NCBI RefSeq assembly: GCF_900963305.1
Contig: NC_042531.1
Location: forward strand, 1,797,872 to 1,861,871
Source of the DNA: Echeneis naucrates
Taxonomy: Eukaryota; Chordata; Actinopteri; Carangiformes; Echeneidae
Length of the DNA stretch: 64,000 nucleotides
Direction of reading: 5' to 3'
Shown here: piece after piece, positions 1-13,500 of the stretch
How positions within the stretch are numbered: the first letter of the stretch is position 1
Layout: the number at the start of each line of letters is the position of its first letter
The notes under the pieces: generated by a model
Seen by the model: the letters and a program-made list of their open reading frames with translations, nothing else
What the model was told of the DNA's origin: nothing
Database searches by the model: none
Made by a program: the position numbers and the translations under genes

Positions 1-54
1 ACTTTGGAGACACTGAACTACCCAACTGAAATGAAGGCTGACTGACATATTTAC

Positions 55-3000
55 CTTTCTGCTCAGTGGTAGCAGGCACATGTGGATACTTGGACTGTTT
101 CTTAATGTGGAAGTTGACATTGTTTTGCTCCATGTTGAGGTTGATGGAAGCAGCCGAGTCGCTGTCCATCACCGACTGGAAACTGCTGACGGACGTCCTC
201 TTGCTGGGGCTGGCAGAGTCTGGACAGAGAAGACGGAGTCAGTGAGCTGCATCTGGGACTTCCAGGCACATAAACCAAACCAAAACCACATGGAGACAAG
301 AATGTAAAAATGAAGTCTTTCAGATACACACTGGGCATGTTGTACTCGGTCTCATCAGCGAGCTGCTCCGTGTCGCTGTCATCAAACTTGATGTCCTTGA
401 ACCAGGACGGCTCTGAGTGTCCCTCCAAGGAGTTGACGCTGTCGCTATCTGGAGACGGCGTTTCTGAGAACTCTGTACTCTGCAGACCAGACAGAAAGAC
501 GTCACCATCAGCACATTTACCTTCACTGAGATAATCAATCGTTGGGGCTGCTGCTGATAGGTCCGTCCAGGCGGAATCAGTCAATATCACCCCGTGATGT
601 GCCTTAACAGAAATAATGTGAACGTCATTGGGAATTTTCCCCAGTGTGCGCACCATTGACTCACCTGGAGTGGGCGGTACAGAGCGTACTCGTCCCTGAA
701 CAGCTGGTCGTGGTGGGTGACACAGTCCAACCAGCGACCGTCCACCAGCGCCTGACCGATTGCGATCGCCTGAGCCCTGCAACACAGACGCAGGATGAAA
801 GGAGGGAGATCGAGAGCAACTCACATCTTGCCAATAAACATATATGTTTTGCTAAGTTTAGTGTGATTTTGTACAATTTTACACTATAAAACTAACAGTG
901 CAGGAATGAGGAAGATTATAAAAAAAAGTGACACAAGTTGATTAAAAATGGATCACTTTCCTTTAAAATACTGATTCTGACTGAAAACATAACAAAACGT
1001 TACTGAATGTGTAACGTATGTGAGAGCAGCTGTCTGCAGCGTGTTCAACGACCAGTTTGAGCAAATACAACATCAGCTGAGATCAGATTCCAGTTCAAGT
1101 TCACCTGAAAATGAGGTGAAGCTCAATGAACGTGAACGTAAGAGGAGGAGTAAACAAGGATGGACAGTAAGATGTTAATCAATTAGTCAACTGATATAAC
1201 AATCATATCTTATCAATGATGTTTGAATACAGTACTTTTGCTATTAGCATTTGACATATGTGTATATATGTTTGTGTTTGTGTTTTATGTATTCCATTTG
1301 TTTTATTGTTATTCCAATATTTTTAAGTTTAGGGTTAGGGTTAGCCCTTAACCCTAACCCTTTTTTTTATTTTGAAACTTCTGGAAAAATCTTAAAGTTA
1401 AGGAAAACACATTAAAGAAAGACCGAGTAGCCAAGTTAACACCCAATGTATTATTTGTAAATTATATTTTTAATTTAAAGGTTTTATTTCCACATCAACT
1501 ACCTATGAACACATCAACTAATGTAAAATGTGTCACTGCGGTGCAGTATTTGTTTGTTACAAGATCTCAACATTTTTTTTTTTTTATTTTATTAAAATTT
1601 TTACTTTAAGGTAATTAATTCTGGGAAGAAGATGTTTGTGCAGTTAGATGCTACCTGGTGGAGATGGTACCGTTCCTCAGCAGCCAGTTTACAAGCTCCT
1701 TTCCCACAATGCAGTTGGGGTAGGTCCTCAGCCAGTACCTGTGGTCCTGGAACTCCATGCCTGTGCTGTTGTGGCAGATTTTCTTCCACAGGTCCTTCAG
1801 CTGGGAGGAGTCCTGCAATGTGTTACAGGAAGAGTCAGCGTGAGTAAATTAAAGTAGATTCCAAATGAATAAAAACAGAAAAGGAATAAAGCAGCCACCA
1901 GCAGGATCTTCCTCTCCTCCTCACTGTGGTCCAGCTTGGTGCCGCTCTTGGCGCCTGACATTGCTCGGCTGGTTGGTGGGCTCACTGAGCTGTCGTAGGC
2001 GGGAACCATGGTGGATCCAGAGCGGTCCAGTGACAGGTTGGTCACGCTGGCAGACCTGCGGTGAAGGCCGACATACAGGGAACCTTAACACCACTGGCTT
2101 GACTTACAAACAGTTTTACTGTATCTGGCTGGAACAATCAAACCAGGACCAGCGGCTGACCTCTTTCTAGCAGGTGATTTGCCAACGTCTTCTTGTAGAG
2201 TCGTTAGTCTGGACGCAAGGCCGCTGTTCTGAGGCTCCTGGTGAATCATACTAACACACACAAACACACCAACTGTCTTCATATTCTTTCCACCGTAACC
2301 CTTAATGTTCCTCGACATTAATTTATGATCAGTGAATTTGAGCATGCAGACGACCGTCTCGTCTTTGTGCAGCAAGAAAGTGTTAGCCTCTACTCACAGA
2401 CAGCTAAAGCTCAGACAGATGTGAAAAAATGAATAAAACAAACAGCGAGACTCACTTCTTTCTCATCCCAATAGGAGTTTTTCTATGCCAGAAGAGAGAG
2501 AGGAAAAAGATTTTTTGTTTGAGGCGAGTTCATAGGCCAGAAAATAAGAGAGAGCACACAGATTCAAAAATGACAGCAACAAAACAAGCACAAGATTATA
2601 AAACGCATGCATGATTGCAAACAAAGGTGCCCTTCAAGAGTAATTCAATCATTTGTCTTTTTTGTTCTGTGCATGGTTAATGAAGTGACTTAAAAGGAAA
2701 TATTTGGAAGACAGTCCCTTTAGATTCTTAATAACTTGGAGCCAAATCACATGTTTCTCTTAACCAGTTTTACCTCACAGCTGCAGATGGCTTCCAGTGG
2801 AAGGAGCCAGGCCGGCTCATTATTAGATATTTGATATGCCATAATATAATAATATGAGCCTGACCACATGCACAGTACTTATAAAACACACACTGATGGG
2901 TTTTAACAGGAAAAATCAAGACAGAGAAAGAGCGAGCACGGTCTGAGGAAAGTGGGAAAAATAACTATGCCAGCGTTTTTCCCATCGTGAGCTAAATCAC

Positions 3001-6000
3001 AACACGACAAAACCCCTGAAAGAGCTGATAAGTCAACAAACAAGGTGTGAAAACACAGATTTCAGTGTGTGCACAGTTCTGGTGGTGAACATCATTGTTG
3101 GAGGGATGAGACAAAAGTCCGGAGCTGACACTGATGCTCTGCTTCAGATCTCACATTAACGTCTTCAGCCACCTGATCACATGTAGTTCTGGAGTGTCTG
3201 TTCACACCTGCTGTAAAATCCGTCTCTACATGTGTCTCCGGGATGTAGTACAGGTGAACAGCAAGTCATATTATGTCGGAAGATGTTGTCAATTCATTTG
3301 AAATTGTTTTGTTAAATTTAATTTTCACAGAAAAAAAAAACCCCAAAAACATTAAAATGAGGAACATCAAATTTTTGTTTAGGTCTCAGTCATTTGAAAC
3401 AGCAAAGTCAGCAGGGGATTCGGTGCTTCAATATGTGGGACAAAAAGAACGTGACCACACGCCATCTGCAGATGTGGTGCCAGTGATCAGAACTTCGAGC
3501 AGTGATCACCTGAGAAGAGTGTTAATACCTGATCGGAACAACACCTGGGTGTCCTCTTTATGGTCAGGTAGACTAAAGGAATAAAAGGTCAAAATTCTGC
3601 AGCAATTTCCATGATTTGACTTGACTGGATGTGACAAACGCTGTGTGTGTTTTTGCTTGTGACAAATACTGTGTGCATGTTTTCACCTCTGCCAGGCCAG
3701 GTCTTCCTCGAGGAAGATGTTCCTGCTGGCCTTACGTCCACCTACAGGGGTCCGAGGCTCGCTGGGCTCCAGCACACATACAGAGCAGGGGGAGTCCGAC
3801 AAGGCGCTAAGGTCTTCTCCAATGGAGCCCGAGTCGGCAGAGTGGGCGTAGCTTAGCGCAATTTTGCGACAGTACGTACAGGCCCGTAGATCTCCTACAC
3901 ACACGGTGAGGAAGACAGAGAGGAGAAAACAGAAAAGATACTCTTATTAAATATAGATTTTGTACTTAAAACTGACCTATATATATATATATATATATAC
4001 ATAACTAATTACTCAGAGATACATCACATACCTGTGTAGCCCATGAACTTCCCAGGGATTTCCTGGTTGCAGCAGCGGCTGCAGAAGATCTGTCCACAGA
4101 GTCTACAGTGGTGGCGGCGGCGGAAGGTGGTGAACTTCTCGTTGCAGTCGTAACACTCTTTACACTGACTGTCAGGCATCCAGTACTGCTTCAGATCGCT
4201 GTCCTGAAGGGGAGACAACCAACACAGCACACCGCCTTTACCCACACACGAGTTCTGCAGGGCTGAGCTGGTGATAATGGCTCTTTATAAATATTCTTAG
4301 CATTTAGTGCAGTGTGCTGAATACCTGGCTCTTTCCCTCCATGATCTCCTTCAGCCTCTTCAGTGCAGTACGAAGTTGGACAGCTGTGCGAGGGTCGTGA
4401 TTGCTTAAAGACGCATCTGATTTCCTGCTGCCATCTAAAATCACCCACAAACACAAAAACACACAAACACAATAGATGAGCTGAATGATGGTGTCCTTTT
4501 GTCATTATCCATCCTACTGCATTGTCAAATATTCCGTTTTTAAAAACATGTTAAAGGTTCATACGGTCTAAAGGTAGACCTCCATGTGATCTTTGATTCT
4601 AAATTAGGTCCAGGTCCTGTATGCTCACAACCTGGATTCAGGCGCTGAGCCGTAAAACCAGCCGTCAGGACTTCTGGAACATTGTGACACTTAAATATAA
4701 AGCAAAGGAGAATAGAGAAGTATAGGACCTTTAAATGTAAGGTATTTATGAATTTTTCTTGTGTTGGCTTCGAACATTTGACAATGCACTTCAACATCGT
4801 ATGATAACTTCTTCAAAAGTTGTGTATAAACTCACACATGATGCCTTCAAGAAAAAAACTGGTCAAGAAACAAAAACATGTTGAGCTTAAATTGTTAGCT
4901 TCAAACTCATGACAAACATCATTCCAATTTTAGTACCTAAGTGGAAGACATTAGGGCAAACTAAAGGCCAACAGAAAGCACTTCATTAAAAATGCACATA
5001 TCAAAACACTCCCGCACACACACGCATGCACTCAGACACACAAAAACAAGAGGTTTGTGTAAGACCATTCTTTCAGAATGAGTTGTTACAGTCAAGCTAA
5101 AAGCATCTTTAGTATAAAACAAAATAAAAATCAAGAACACACAGTGCAGGAGGCCCCTCACCTGGCCAATCCACTGTAATCAGAAAAGACATGAGAATGG
5201 ATGTTACAGCCTGAACATTCAACACTAAATCAAATGTTATATTTCGTTTGTTGTGTCCTCCTGTCACAAACATTTTTGTCCGAAAACGTAAAACAGGAAT
5301 ACAGTTTTGGCTAATGGATACATACTGAAAATAATCACATTCTCTCAAAACACATTAACTCAGAAAATTCTGTTTCATTTTTTAAGAAAGCTAACCGATA
5401 AATAAATAAAAATAAATTCATCTAAAAATGTGCTACTAGCTTTTCTCAGTTTTATGATCATGTGCTGGAAAAATAAATGTGTCTATGAGCTAAACAGCAG
5501 CACAGAGAGGATCAATGTTATCAGTGGCCTCTGATTAGTTTATTCATTAAGTGACAGAAGCTTTAAAATTAACTAAAATAATGCAATCAAGTGTGTGAAG
5601 CAAACAGTATATTTCAGCAAGTCTCTGTTTAATCCCAGCATGGAAAACAGTTTTTTGCAGACCTCTTAACCAAATCTAAGACAGAAAATGTAGTCACATT
5701 CAAGATGCAGTAAGACCTCAAAGTTCACCTTTTGGAGAATGACAAAATGCAAATTTCTTGGAAAGCTTCTCCATCACTGTTTTGAACACACACACACAAG
5801 ATTCAAATATCAACGTCGGTACTGCATGTGTGTGTCGTTGTTGTTGTTTGTCGATGGTCGTTACCGGAAACGGTGCTAGTACGTCGGAGGTGTTCTGGGT
5901 GTTGTTTCCGGCGTGTCCTGGAGCCGTAGAGGGAATGGGAAGGACTTGAGGACCAGCTCCTACTGTCGGACTGCGGAGAGGGGGGCGGCACATCTGGTTT

Positions 6001-7484
6001 ATCTGCAACTGCTGAGGGGGGACGTCCCTCCTCTACACAAACACAAACATACACAAAAGTGATTGAAAAGCAAAGGGAAAACTTGCTTTTTGTTCATTTT
6101 ACCTGATTTATGTATTTATTATGGGATCCAGAGTAAATATTGTTCATTTGAGATCAGAACATATATTTAGGTTGCTTTGTTTATCTGGACCAATCAAACA
6201 GGAATCAACTCCACAATTATCTCTGAATGGATTGATTTTCTCATTACATAAAGACAGACACACAAATATTTGTGTCAATCAGGTGTTAACACTTATGACC
6301 ACAAGTTTGACAACAAATGTGTAAGGTAGTTATATACATAGCAATATAATATATTTAAATTGTAGTAATCATTTTCAATGAAATCAAATATGGTTTCTAA
6401 AGTTCTATCCCCAGCTGACAGTGTTGGTTTTCATCACCTACAACAAAATTATAATACAACGTAATTAGAGCTACAACACTTTACTAATTAAAAAAATAAA
6501 ACCCTTTGCTTTCATTTCCAGGTTGAAGAATTTAAAGTACCTGAACATTTCAGAGGCTTGTCCAGCCATTTTACAGAAAACTAACCCACTGTTCGAACCT
6601 GTACAGTACAAATGGTTAACCTCAACATAATGTACGTTTGGAAGACTTTGTTTGTATGTCCTTTCAGATAACCACTGCTGTGGTAATGTAGTCTGTAAAA
6701 AAAGTGCTGTGTGAGTTTCATAAAGCTCAGCCTCAAACTGCTGCTGCTGCTGAGTGCAGGACTTTAGAGGCCGGACAACAAACACGTGAGTCATGTGGTT
6801 CATTTGTTCCTGGCATTGACCCAAACAGCCAATGTCCATCACATGACCTCACAGGACTGAAGCTAACAGCCTCCTTTAAACTGCAGCAGGATACTTCTCT
6901 TTAACAATGCAAGTGCTATGATGGAGTCTTTTGTTTACAGTTGACCTTGATGAAATGGCGAAATATCAAGTAAAGATTTGAACTCTGTGAGCAGGTTTTA
7001 GAGTCAGATGTCTCATAACAAAATTTACAAATGTAGTTTTGCCGCATTGACTGATTAAGACAACTTCAACTTCTTAGTTGGCTACTTCAGAGATCAGATA
7101 CTAAAGTCACAGAGGAATGTATCTTCTGTCAACACAGCTGTATTCACCCTGTAAAAATAAAGACTTCAGGGAGATAAGCTGGAGTCTATCTGTTAATACA
7201 AAAATATGATACATCTCCATTGAAAAGAACAAAATGGAGAGCCTAAGAACCCTACATCTATTATTTCATCTAGATCATTGTGTCGGTGTGCATCCCTGAC
7301 CTTTGCTGTTAAAACGAAACAGGTTGACAAAGGAGCTGTATGCGGAGCGGAGTGGAGGCTCATCCTGCTCCGGAGTCAGTGGTTTGAAGTGAGTCAGGTG
7401 GGAGGGGCTGGTCGGCGAGATGATGGGCTGCTCGACACTCCAGTCTGTTGAGGATGAGGACAAGGACTTGTCATCAGCAGCCAT
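55..7484 (-). CDS. pikfyve: PIKfyve, N-terminal third (partial, continues off left edge)
   Basis: Phosphatidylinositol-3-phosphate 5-kinase, an endosomal lipid kinase that makes PI(3,5)P2. Eleven coding exons on the minus strand, all joining in frame with GT-AG ends: 7301-7484 (start; exon runs back to 7497), 5865-6032, 4325-4434, 4032-4203, 3687-3894, 2161-2250, 1899-2055, 1655-1812, 665-776, 332-479 and 55-219, together about 557 residues. The start MAADDKSL and the segment SPTSPSHLTHFKPLTP match vertebrate PIKFYVE. The FYVE zinc finger (about residues 155-225) shows WMPD, RRRHHCRLCG, CSRCC and later CTYC; it binds PI3P. The DEP domain (about 364-453) is split over 1655-1812 and 665-776 with GMEFQDHRYWLRT and IVGKELVNWL. 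The exon at 332-479 holds STEFSETPSPDSDSVNS, near-identical to human. The chaperonin-like and kinase domains are outside the window. Exon edges are read by eye from splice sites and frame continuity. Confidence 0.96.
1331..1361. repeat. Telomere-like hairpin in a pikfyve intron
   Basis: AGGGTTAGGGTTA (1331-1343) and its exact reverse complement (1349-1361) flank a 5-nt loop GCCCT. Confidence 0.9.
3978..3999. repeat. TA dinucleotide repeat
   Basis: About eleven TA units in a pikfyve intron. Confidence 0.9.
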
Positions 7485-9388
7485 GATGCTGCTACTCCTG
7501 TTAGAAGGAGGGAAAAATAAAAAGCTGAAGCACATGTAACAGATCAAGTGACTCTTCAGAGACCTGTCGTGGCATCAGTCAGCCATCAGTTCCTAGAAAT
7601 GATAATGACTGACTAAACCGGTTATGGTATCACTACACAGCACCAGTGCGTAAACACAACCATAGGGAGCTCACTGAAGAACGTGTGTGATAATCATCCA
7701 TAAACTCTAAACTATAACCAGATGAACTATTCTAACCCGACGTCACATATCCTTCCTGTTGAAGTCATTATCTGCAGTGTCCACCACGAATAAACCAGCT
7801 CAATCATCACAGGCACAACAGTAACTACAACTCCAGAAACTGCCCTAAAATCAACAAGTTTTTAAGTTTTCAGTGTCAAAATGGTCCTTCGATTGTTGTG
7901 AGTTTATTCAACAGGAGTGGCTAACAGCTAATTCAACATGCTTTGACTAGTGCCACAAACTAAATCTGGGGAAGCTGGACCTAGATGAAGATCTTTGAAG
8001 GTTTCAACTCTTCCTATAGGCTTTCTTAGCTCAGAACCACTTCCCCAGCTACTTATTTCATAGTCATAGTCAACCTTCAGACAGTAATGACGACTAAACA
8101 AAACGTGAGCAAATTTAGAATCAGGATGGAGCTGTGAAACTGAATCTAACACTTTATGTACTATATGATTTGCAACGATAATGATAACACTGACAAAGTC
8201 TGTTAATATGAATATGTTAGGACACATTAATGACTTATTAGTAGAAATTATTAGTAGAAAAGGAAATTAATTCTAAGATTCTGATGTTTCTGCTTTCCCT
8301 CTCCAGGAAACAGATGAAATAAAAGTAAACAAATACAATTAAAAAATACCTAAAAAGTTAGGTTTTTTTTTTCTCACTGCTGTCGATATAAATCTATATT
8401 TCTGATGTCTGATATCTGATTTGAAATCGATTCCAGACTACCGGAAAAGATCGACTCGTGAATTCAACAGGTTATTGTAGGAGTCGGCTGGTGACAAACA
8501 CACAGCTGCTAAAAAAAGAGACATTAACTGTGAAAATGAAAAATATTAAGACTAACAGTTGAAAGGTCCCCTGGACTCACCCTTTGAAGAAAGCTACAGA
8601 CTTTGAGTTGGCTATGCATTTCATTTTTAGATCCTCCGTGAAGAGCAGCAGCAACAAAAAAAAGCAGAAGCAGCATCACATCATGTGACTCCTGAGTCCG
8701 GACCACCTGATGGCTCCAGGACCCGAGCCAGGACCCGAGCCAGGCCGTCCTCCGAGGCTAATGTACCCGGGACAACGATCAGCATCACTCGGACACTTTT
8801 TCTGACACGTCTAAGTTAGCTTGTTGGTTAAATGAGGCTGATAAGCGTCTTAATTAAACCGGAAACTGTTTAAAAATCAACTGTCAGGTTTATGAATCAT
8901 TACTTACTTTATATTCAACCCAATAATAATAATAATAGAAATTGAGATTTCCCTCCAGAAAGCTGAGTCTGGTTGTTTATGAGCTAGATGTTTTTTATTT
9001 CTTCACAAAGCAATAAAAAGCTGTCTTTGGACTTTACACGGAATCAGAAAATGACCGGTTTGTGTCCCAACTCCTCCAGAGCTGCCCTGAACGGCAGCTG
9101 CTTTAATTCACATTTCATCCTATTCAGCCGAGATGGCAACCCGTTTGCTATAAGCGACGCTTACGACCGCGTTGACACCGACTTTAAATCGGGACTCTCA
9201 CACAAAATAAAACACAAAACGAGTCGTTTAGTAGAAGTTAGCTAACGTTAGCCGGCTAGCTTAACGGTGCGGCTGCGCTTAGCCGAGCTAGCTCGACGTT
9301 AGCCTCTACCGAGCCGGTTGGTTTTGGTTTATTTTTCCTTTTGCTCTGCGGACAGCAGACGTGTAGGGAGGAAATAAAAACACTGTAC

Positions 9389-9590
9389 CTGTCGGTGGTT
9401 TGGAGTGAACATCGCTGTAGACATGAACGAAAACTGATGGAAACAGCCGACTCCCCGGAACGCTGGGAAGCCCCGACGAATCGAGACCTGCACTGAAAAC
9501 AACTGTTGTGATCGAGCGAGAAAAGGGAGGCAGCAGAGCCCGGAGCTATCGATTGAAGTTTACATGACATTTGAGCACACAGCGCCATTT
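9389..9590 (-). other. pikfyve: pikfyve 5' untranslated exon 1
   Basis: On the minus strand a clear donor (CAG, then GTACAG) lies with its last exon base at 9389, upstream of the coding exon whose acceptor is at 7498-7500. The exon therefore probably runs from a start site near 9550-9600 to 9389 and is non-coding, with translation beginning at 7484. The 5' edge is a guess; the donor is what I can see. Confidence 0.6.
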
Positions 9591-10030
9591 AGGTGCTGTT
9601 TCTCAGCCATTATAAAACTATCTATCTATCTATCTATATGTTATCTGCTTATCTATTTTCTAGTTCTCAGCCATTATTAAAACGAAGAGAAATCTATTTA
9701 TCTATAACTGTATTATAAACACTAGTGTGCTCAGTAAGTAGAAGTTTAAACCTTCATCCTGAAAATCCTGTGCAACTTGCTTTTTGTATCTCAATGCTTA
9801 ACAACAGTCATGCTAATACAGTAAATTTGTATTTATTATTATCATCACAGTGCTTCCCATGTTTCCCTGTCCTCAGGAATACAGTTCCTGCACCCCATCC
9901 GAGGAATATTTCAAAAAGCGATTTGAATGATAGTTTAAGAACGACTTAATTTCCACTTTGTGTTCGTTTGTTTTGTTTTTCGAGTTAAAATAAATTTAAT
10001 ACAAGCCTTACGAGTCAAACGGAGAGGGAA
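9591..10030. promoter_or_regulatory. Likely bidirectional promoter between pikfyve and sgo2
   Basis: The first exons of pikfyve (minus) and sgo2 (plus) face away from each other across about 0.45 kb. No TATA box is obvious for either gene, as is usual for broadly expressed genes. A GC-rich stretch with TGCGCA just downstream (about 10050-10070) resembles an NRF1 half site. A short CTAT tetranucleotide run lies inside. This is inferred from gene orientation and spacing; no start site can be read directly. Confidence 0.45.
9618..9637. repeat. CTAT tetranucleotide repeat
   Basis: About five units between pikfyve exon 1 and sgo2; a partly similar stretch repeats near 9665-9705. Confidence 0.85.
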
Positions 10031-10233
10031 AGCAGCCACGCTGGTCTGCACATGCGCAGACGCGCGGCGGTCTCTGAGTTTATGTTTAAATCTTGCTGCG
10101 GACGATTTGAGAGCTTCAGCCAGGACGACACCAAAGATCTGTGTTTGGCCAGCTCACTGTCTTTCTGATCCTTTTTAAATCAAGTTCCCTGCCCAAAGCC
10201 GGAGACTGTCGCCGGTCCTACATTTTAGTGCCG
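10030..10233 (+). other. sgo2: sgo2 5' untranslated exon (donor only firm)
   Basis: A strong donor (GTGCCG, then GTAAGT) ends a GC-richer stretch at 10233, and the next exon has an acceptor (CCTCAG) at about 10547 before the first coding ATG at 10576. This fits a non-coding first exon. Its 5' end is not visible. Confidence 0.5.
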
Positions 10234-10575
10234 GTAAGTTTCGTCTTAATTTCCGAAATAAAGTGTGGAATCGCGCTGGCTACAACAGTTAGCAGCGGAG
10301 TTAGCATCCGGCTGACAGCCAACTGAAGATTTAAAGATTTGAGCTTTGGCAACCAAATTAATCATATAAACTCATTAGGTGTGTAAAAAAAAGCCTTGCA
10401 TTGGTTTGTAATGTTATTGTATACTTTTATACAAAAGTATTTAGCTGCCTCTCCCTGCACTGTGTTTGGAGATGGTATATGATAAAACAGAGTCAGGCCT
10501 TCAGGACCAAAGTAACATCTTTGTTTTGTGTTGTCTTTTTGTCCTCAGGTTACTGATTTCTGTGTGTGTCTGCTG

Positions 10576-13500
10576 ATGTTCTCTGAGAAGACAATGCTGC
10601 CTTCAAAGGCTTCCAAGCAGACTTCTGTTGCAGCGTCAAAGATAAAAAACAAGCTCCTGAGTGAGTCCATTCATCATTTCAGCACAGCCACAAACTAACA
10701 TTTCTATGTTGCACATATACTAAACACGCAATGTTGAATGGCTCGCATGCATTTGTTTGAAAATGTTACATTTTCTCTCCTCAATTCTGGTTTCGATCAC
10801 ACCAGACTCGTCCTCGTTCTTCAAGATCTCGTTGAAGACCAACAACAGGGCCTTAGCTCTGGCTTTGGGAGCGCAGAAGGAGAGGAACCAGCATCTGGAG
10901 AAGGAGATTGTATGTCTGCAGAAACAGGTGGAGGCTCTGTGCTTTGAACTGGCCACCAGAAAATACAAAGACCGGAAAGTGGTGAGCTCTGATGTTTGCC
11001 TAAAGTTTAGCCATTTAAGCATTAAGTTGTGATGCACATATATATTTGGTTTTATGATTGATTTTATTGACAGTAGTTCACGATATTGACTTTCCATCAC
11101 AGCTCCTTATCTTGAACAGTCTTCACAAAAACACTCTGCAGCACTTTGATCTGGTGGCCGACTTATTCCCAGACAGCGTAAGGACTCCTCACAGTATTTT
11201 TCTTTTTTATTTTATTATTTCAATAGAAGAAATCCATGTTTGTCTCCAGTTTCTGTGCAAGCTAACCATGCTGACATGAATTTGTGAGACTGAATGATCA
11301 TAGAAGTTTATCAGAGAGAGTGTACAATTACAACTGTTTTTATATCCCACAGGATCTTCATCAACTGTCTCAGGATAAACACAACTTATTTGGTAAAAGT
11401 GAGGAAAATCTTGCTGCGGAAAGGTAAGTACATATTCTACTTCAATGGATATGTGTGTTGAAAATTTCCTTTGATTTATGCAGTTTTGTCTTACCTTTTG
11501 ATCTCCAACATCTCCATCTTAGTCTTACAGATCACTTACTTCCGCAGCTGGAGACAAAACACGTAAGAGCTGACCTGCTTGACAAACACCTAGATGAGAA
11601 CGTCTGCATCCAGGACAAACCCGACACTCACAATGGTAGAGTGCTTTTAGTGTGAAACCATTGTCAAATTTTGTACACTTATATACCCTGTGATACTGAT
11701 GAGGGTCTCGCTGGAAATACTTACTTGTTTGTTTTTCACAACCGCTTTCTCACAGGTATAGATGGTGAGAAGCGTTCAAGCCAGCTGATCCCACCTCCAC
11801 AGATGGAAGCATCACATCCGTACAGCAGCTTGAGAGATGAAGTAGAGAGGCTGTCGATGATGTTTTCTCAGTCAGGATTTGATGCAAAGTCGATCCCTCA
11901 GAGCTGCCAAACCTCCTCACGCCTCAGCACTTATGAAGAATCCAAACCAGCTTCTGTCGATAACATGAACCCTGAATTGGAACATTGCAACAGACAGGAG
12001 AAGACTGTGATTCTGGATTCAACAATGGAGATGACACAAAGCGTTGGTGGTGAGATAGTCATTGTTGAAACCAATGCCAAAAGAACGAAGAAGAAGAAAA
12101 AGGAAAAAGTCGGTGAGTTGAATGTGGATCAACATGTGCAGGTGAAGGACACAGCAGATTCTGGGATGACCAATGTTCAGACAGCTCCCCCTGACAGTTT
12201 GTTGACAGATGATCATGAGAATATTGAAGACCTAGAAGTTTTCAGGTGTCAGTCACCTAAAAAACTGTTGAGTTCTGTTGTTACCTCTCGCATTCCCAAA
12301 CTGGGCAAGTCTGGCAACTGTCAGAAAGCAGCAAAGGAGAAGTTGAAATTGCCACAGCCCACCAAGTCAATGATTGAGGCCTACAACAATGTTGACAATT
12401 ATTTCATGGATCCTGAAAATTTATCCAAAGCCAGTGTAGATTCATGGCCAAGGGACAAGGCAGGTGAAGAAGTCTTGTCCACAGTCACATGCAGGAGGTC
12501 CAAGAAAAAAAGCAGAAGGGTTTCTTCAGCCAGCAGAACCACATTCAGTTTGTCCTCCCACGAAAGGGAGAGCAGTCAGCCCAGATCAGAACTGCTTTGC
12601 AATACAGTGGAGCAAGAAGTTAAGGGAAACTGTGAAGCGTCTAAAGACCGAGAAGAATTTAAAGAGTTTGAGTTCATATGTCCGCAGTCAGACCACCCGG
12701 GTTGTCTTTCCCCAAGTGGTGATAACCCACCATGCAAAAGTTCAGAGGGAAGTCAAAAATTTAAATGCAGACCCACATTTGTTATCTCAGTGGTGAAGGA
12801 TTGGGCCCCTCTGAGCAGTTTATCAGCAGAACCGGGAGCCTCAGAGCAGGACTCCGAGGCAGCAGCCATGGCTACAAGTGTCACAGACCAACATACTGAA
12901 TCAAAGCCCCAAAGTGACAGAAGATTAGTCGAGGACCCTCAGAGCTCCACAAAACGTCCCTGGGTGGCCACTCAGGATCCAGGGAGCTGTCAAGATTTGA
13001 GCCACAACAGCAACCTTGACCGACTGCTGCTGGACAGAGAATCCTCGACAGGCACCCAGTTTCAGAAACCTAAAAAAGCTAGGAGAGAAGAAACACAGCG
13101 CTCTGGCAAGAAGAAAGCTGCCCAGAGGAAAAAGTGTGATGACCCAAATGACAAAAAGAAGAGGGATAAAGACAGCCGAAGCAACAAAGGGGTGAGATCT
13201 GAGGAAGAAGAGTTCAACCTTCAGAAATCCCATGAGGCTTCACCTGTGGGCGGCACTGAATTAGAGGACTTACAAGTGGCTGACTCACATTTGGACACAA
13301 GTGGGCATTTCTACGAGTCGGACCCCATCAGGTCAAAGTTGAAACCAAAACAGCATAGAACAAAATCTAAACTGCATAAACCTGCAGAAACTACAAACAC
13401 GAGGGAGACCTTTATCATGTATAGGCGGAAAACTCAAGACAGTGTTTCACTTAGCGGCACGGGGCCAGCAAGCATGTCGGGCACCGTGGATTCTGGTAAC

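Noticed and set aside
1601-1789. Plus-strand and off-frame open frames in the pikfyve region
   Set aside because: They overlap exons of pikfyve on the minus strand in other frames and show no independent similarity.
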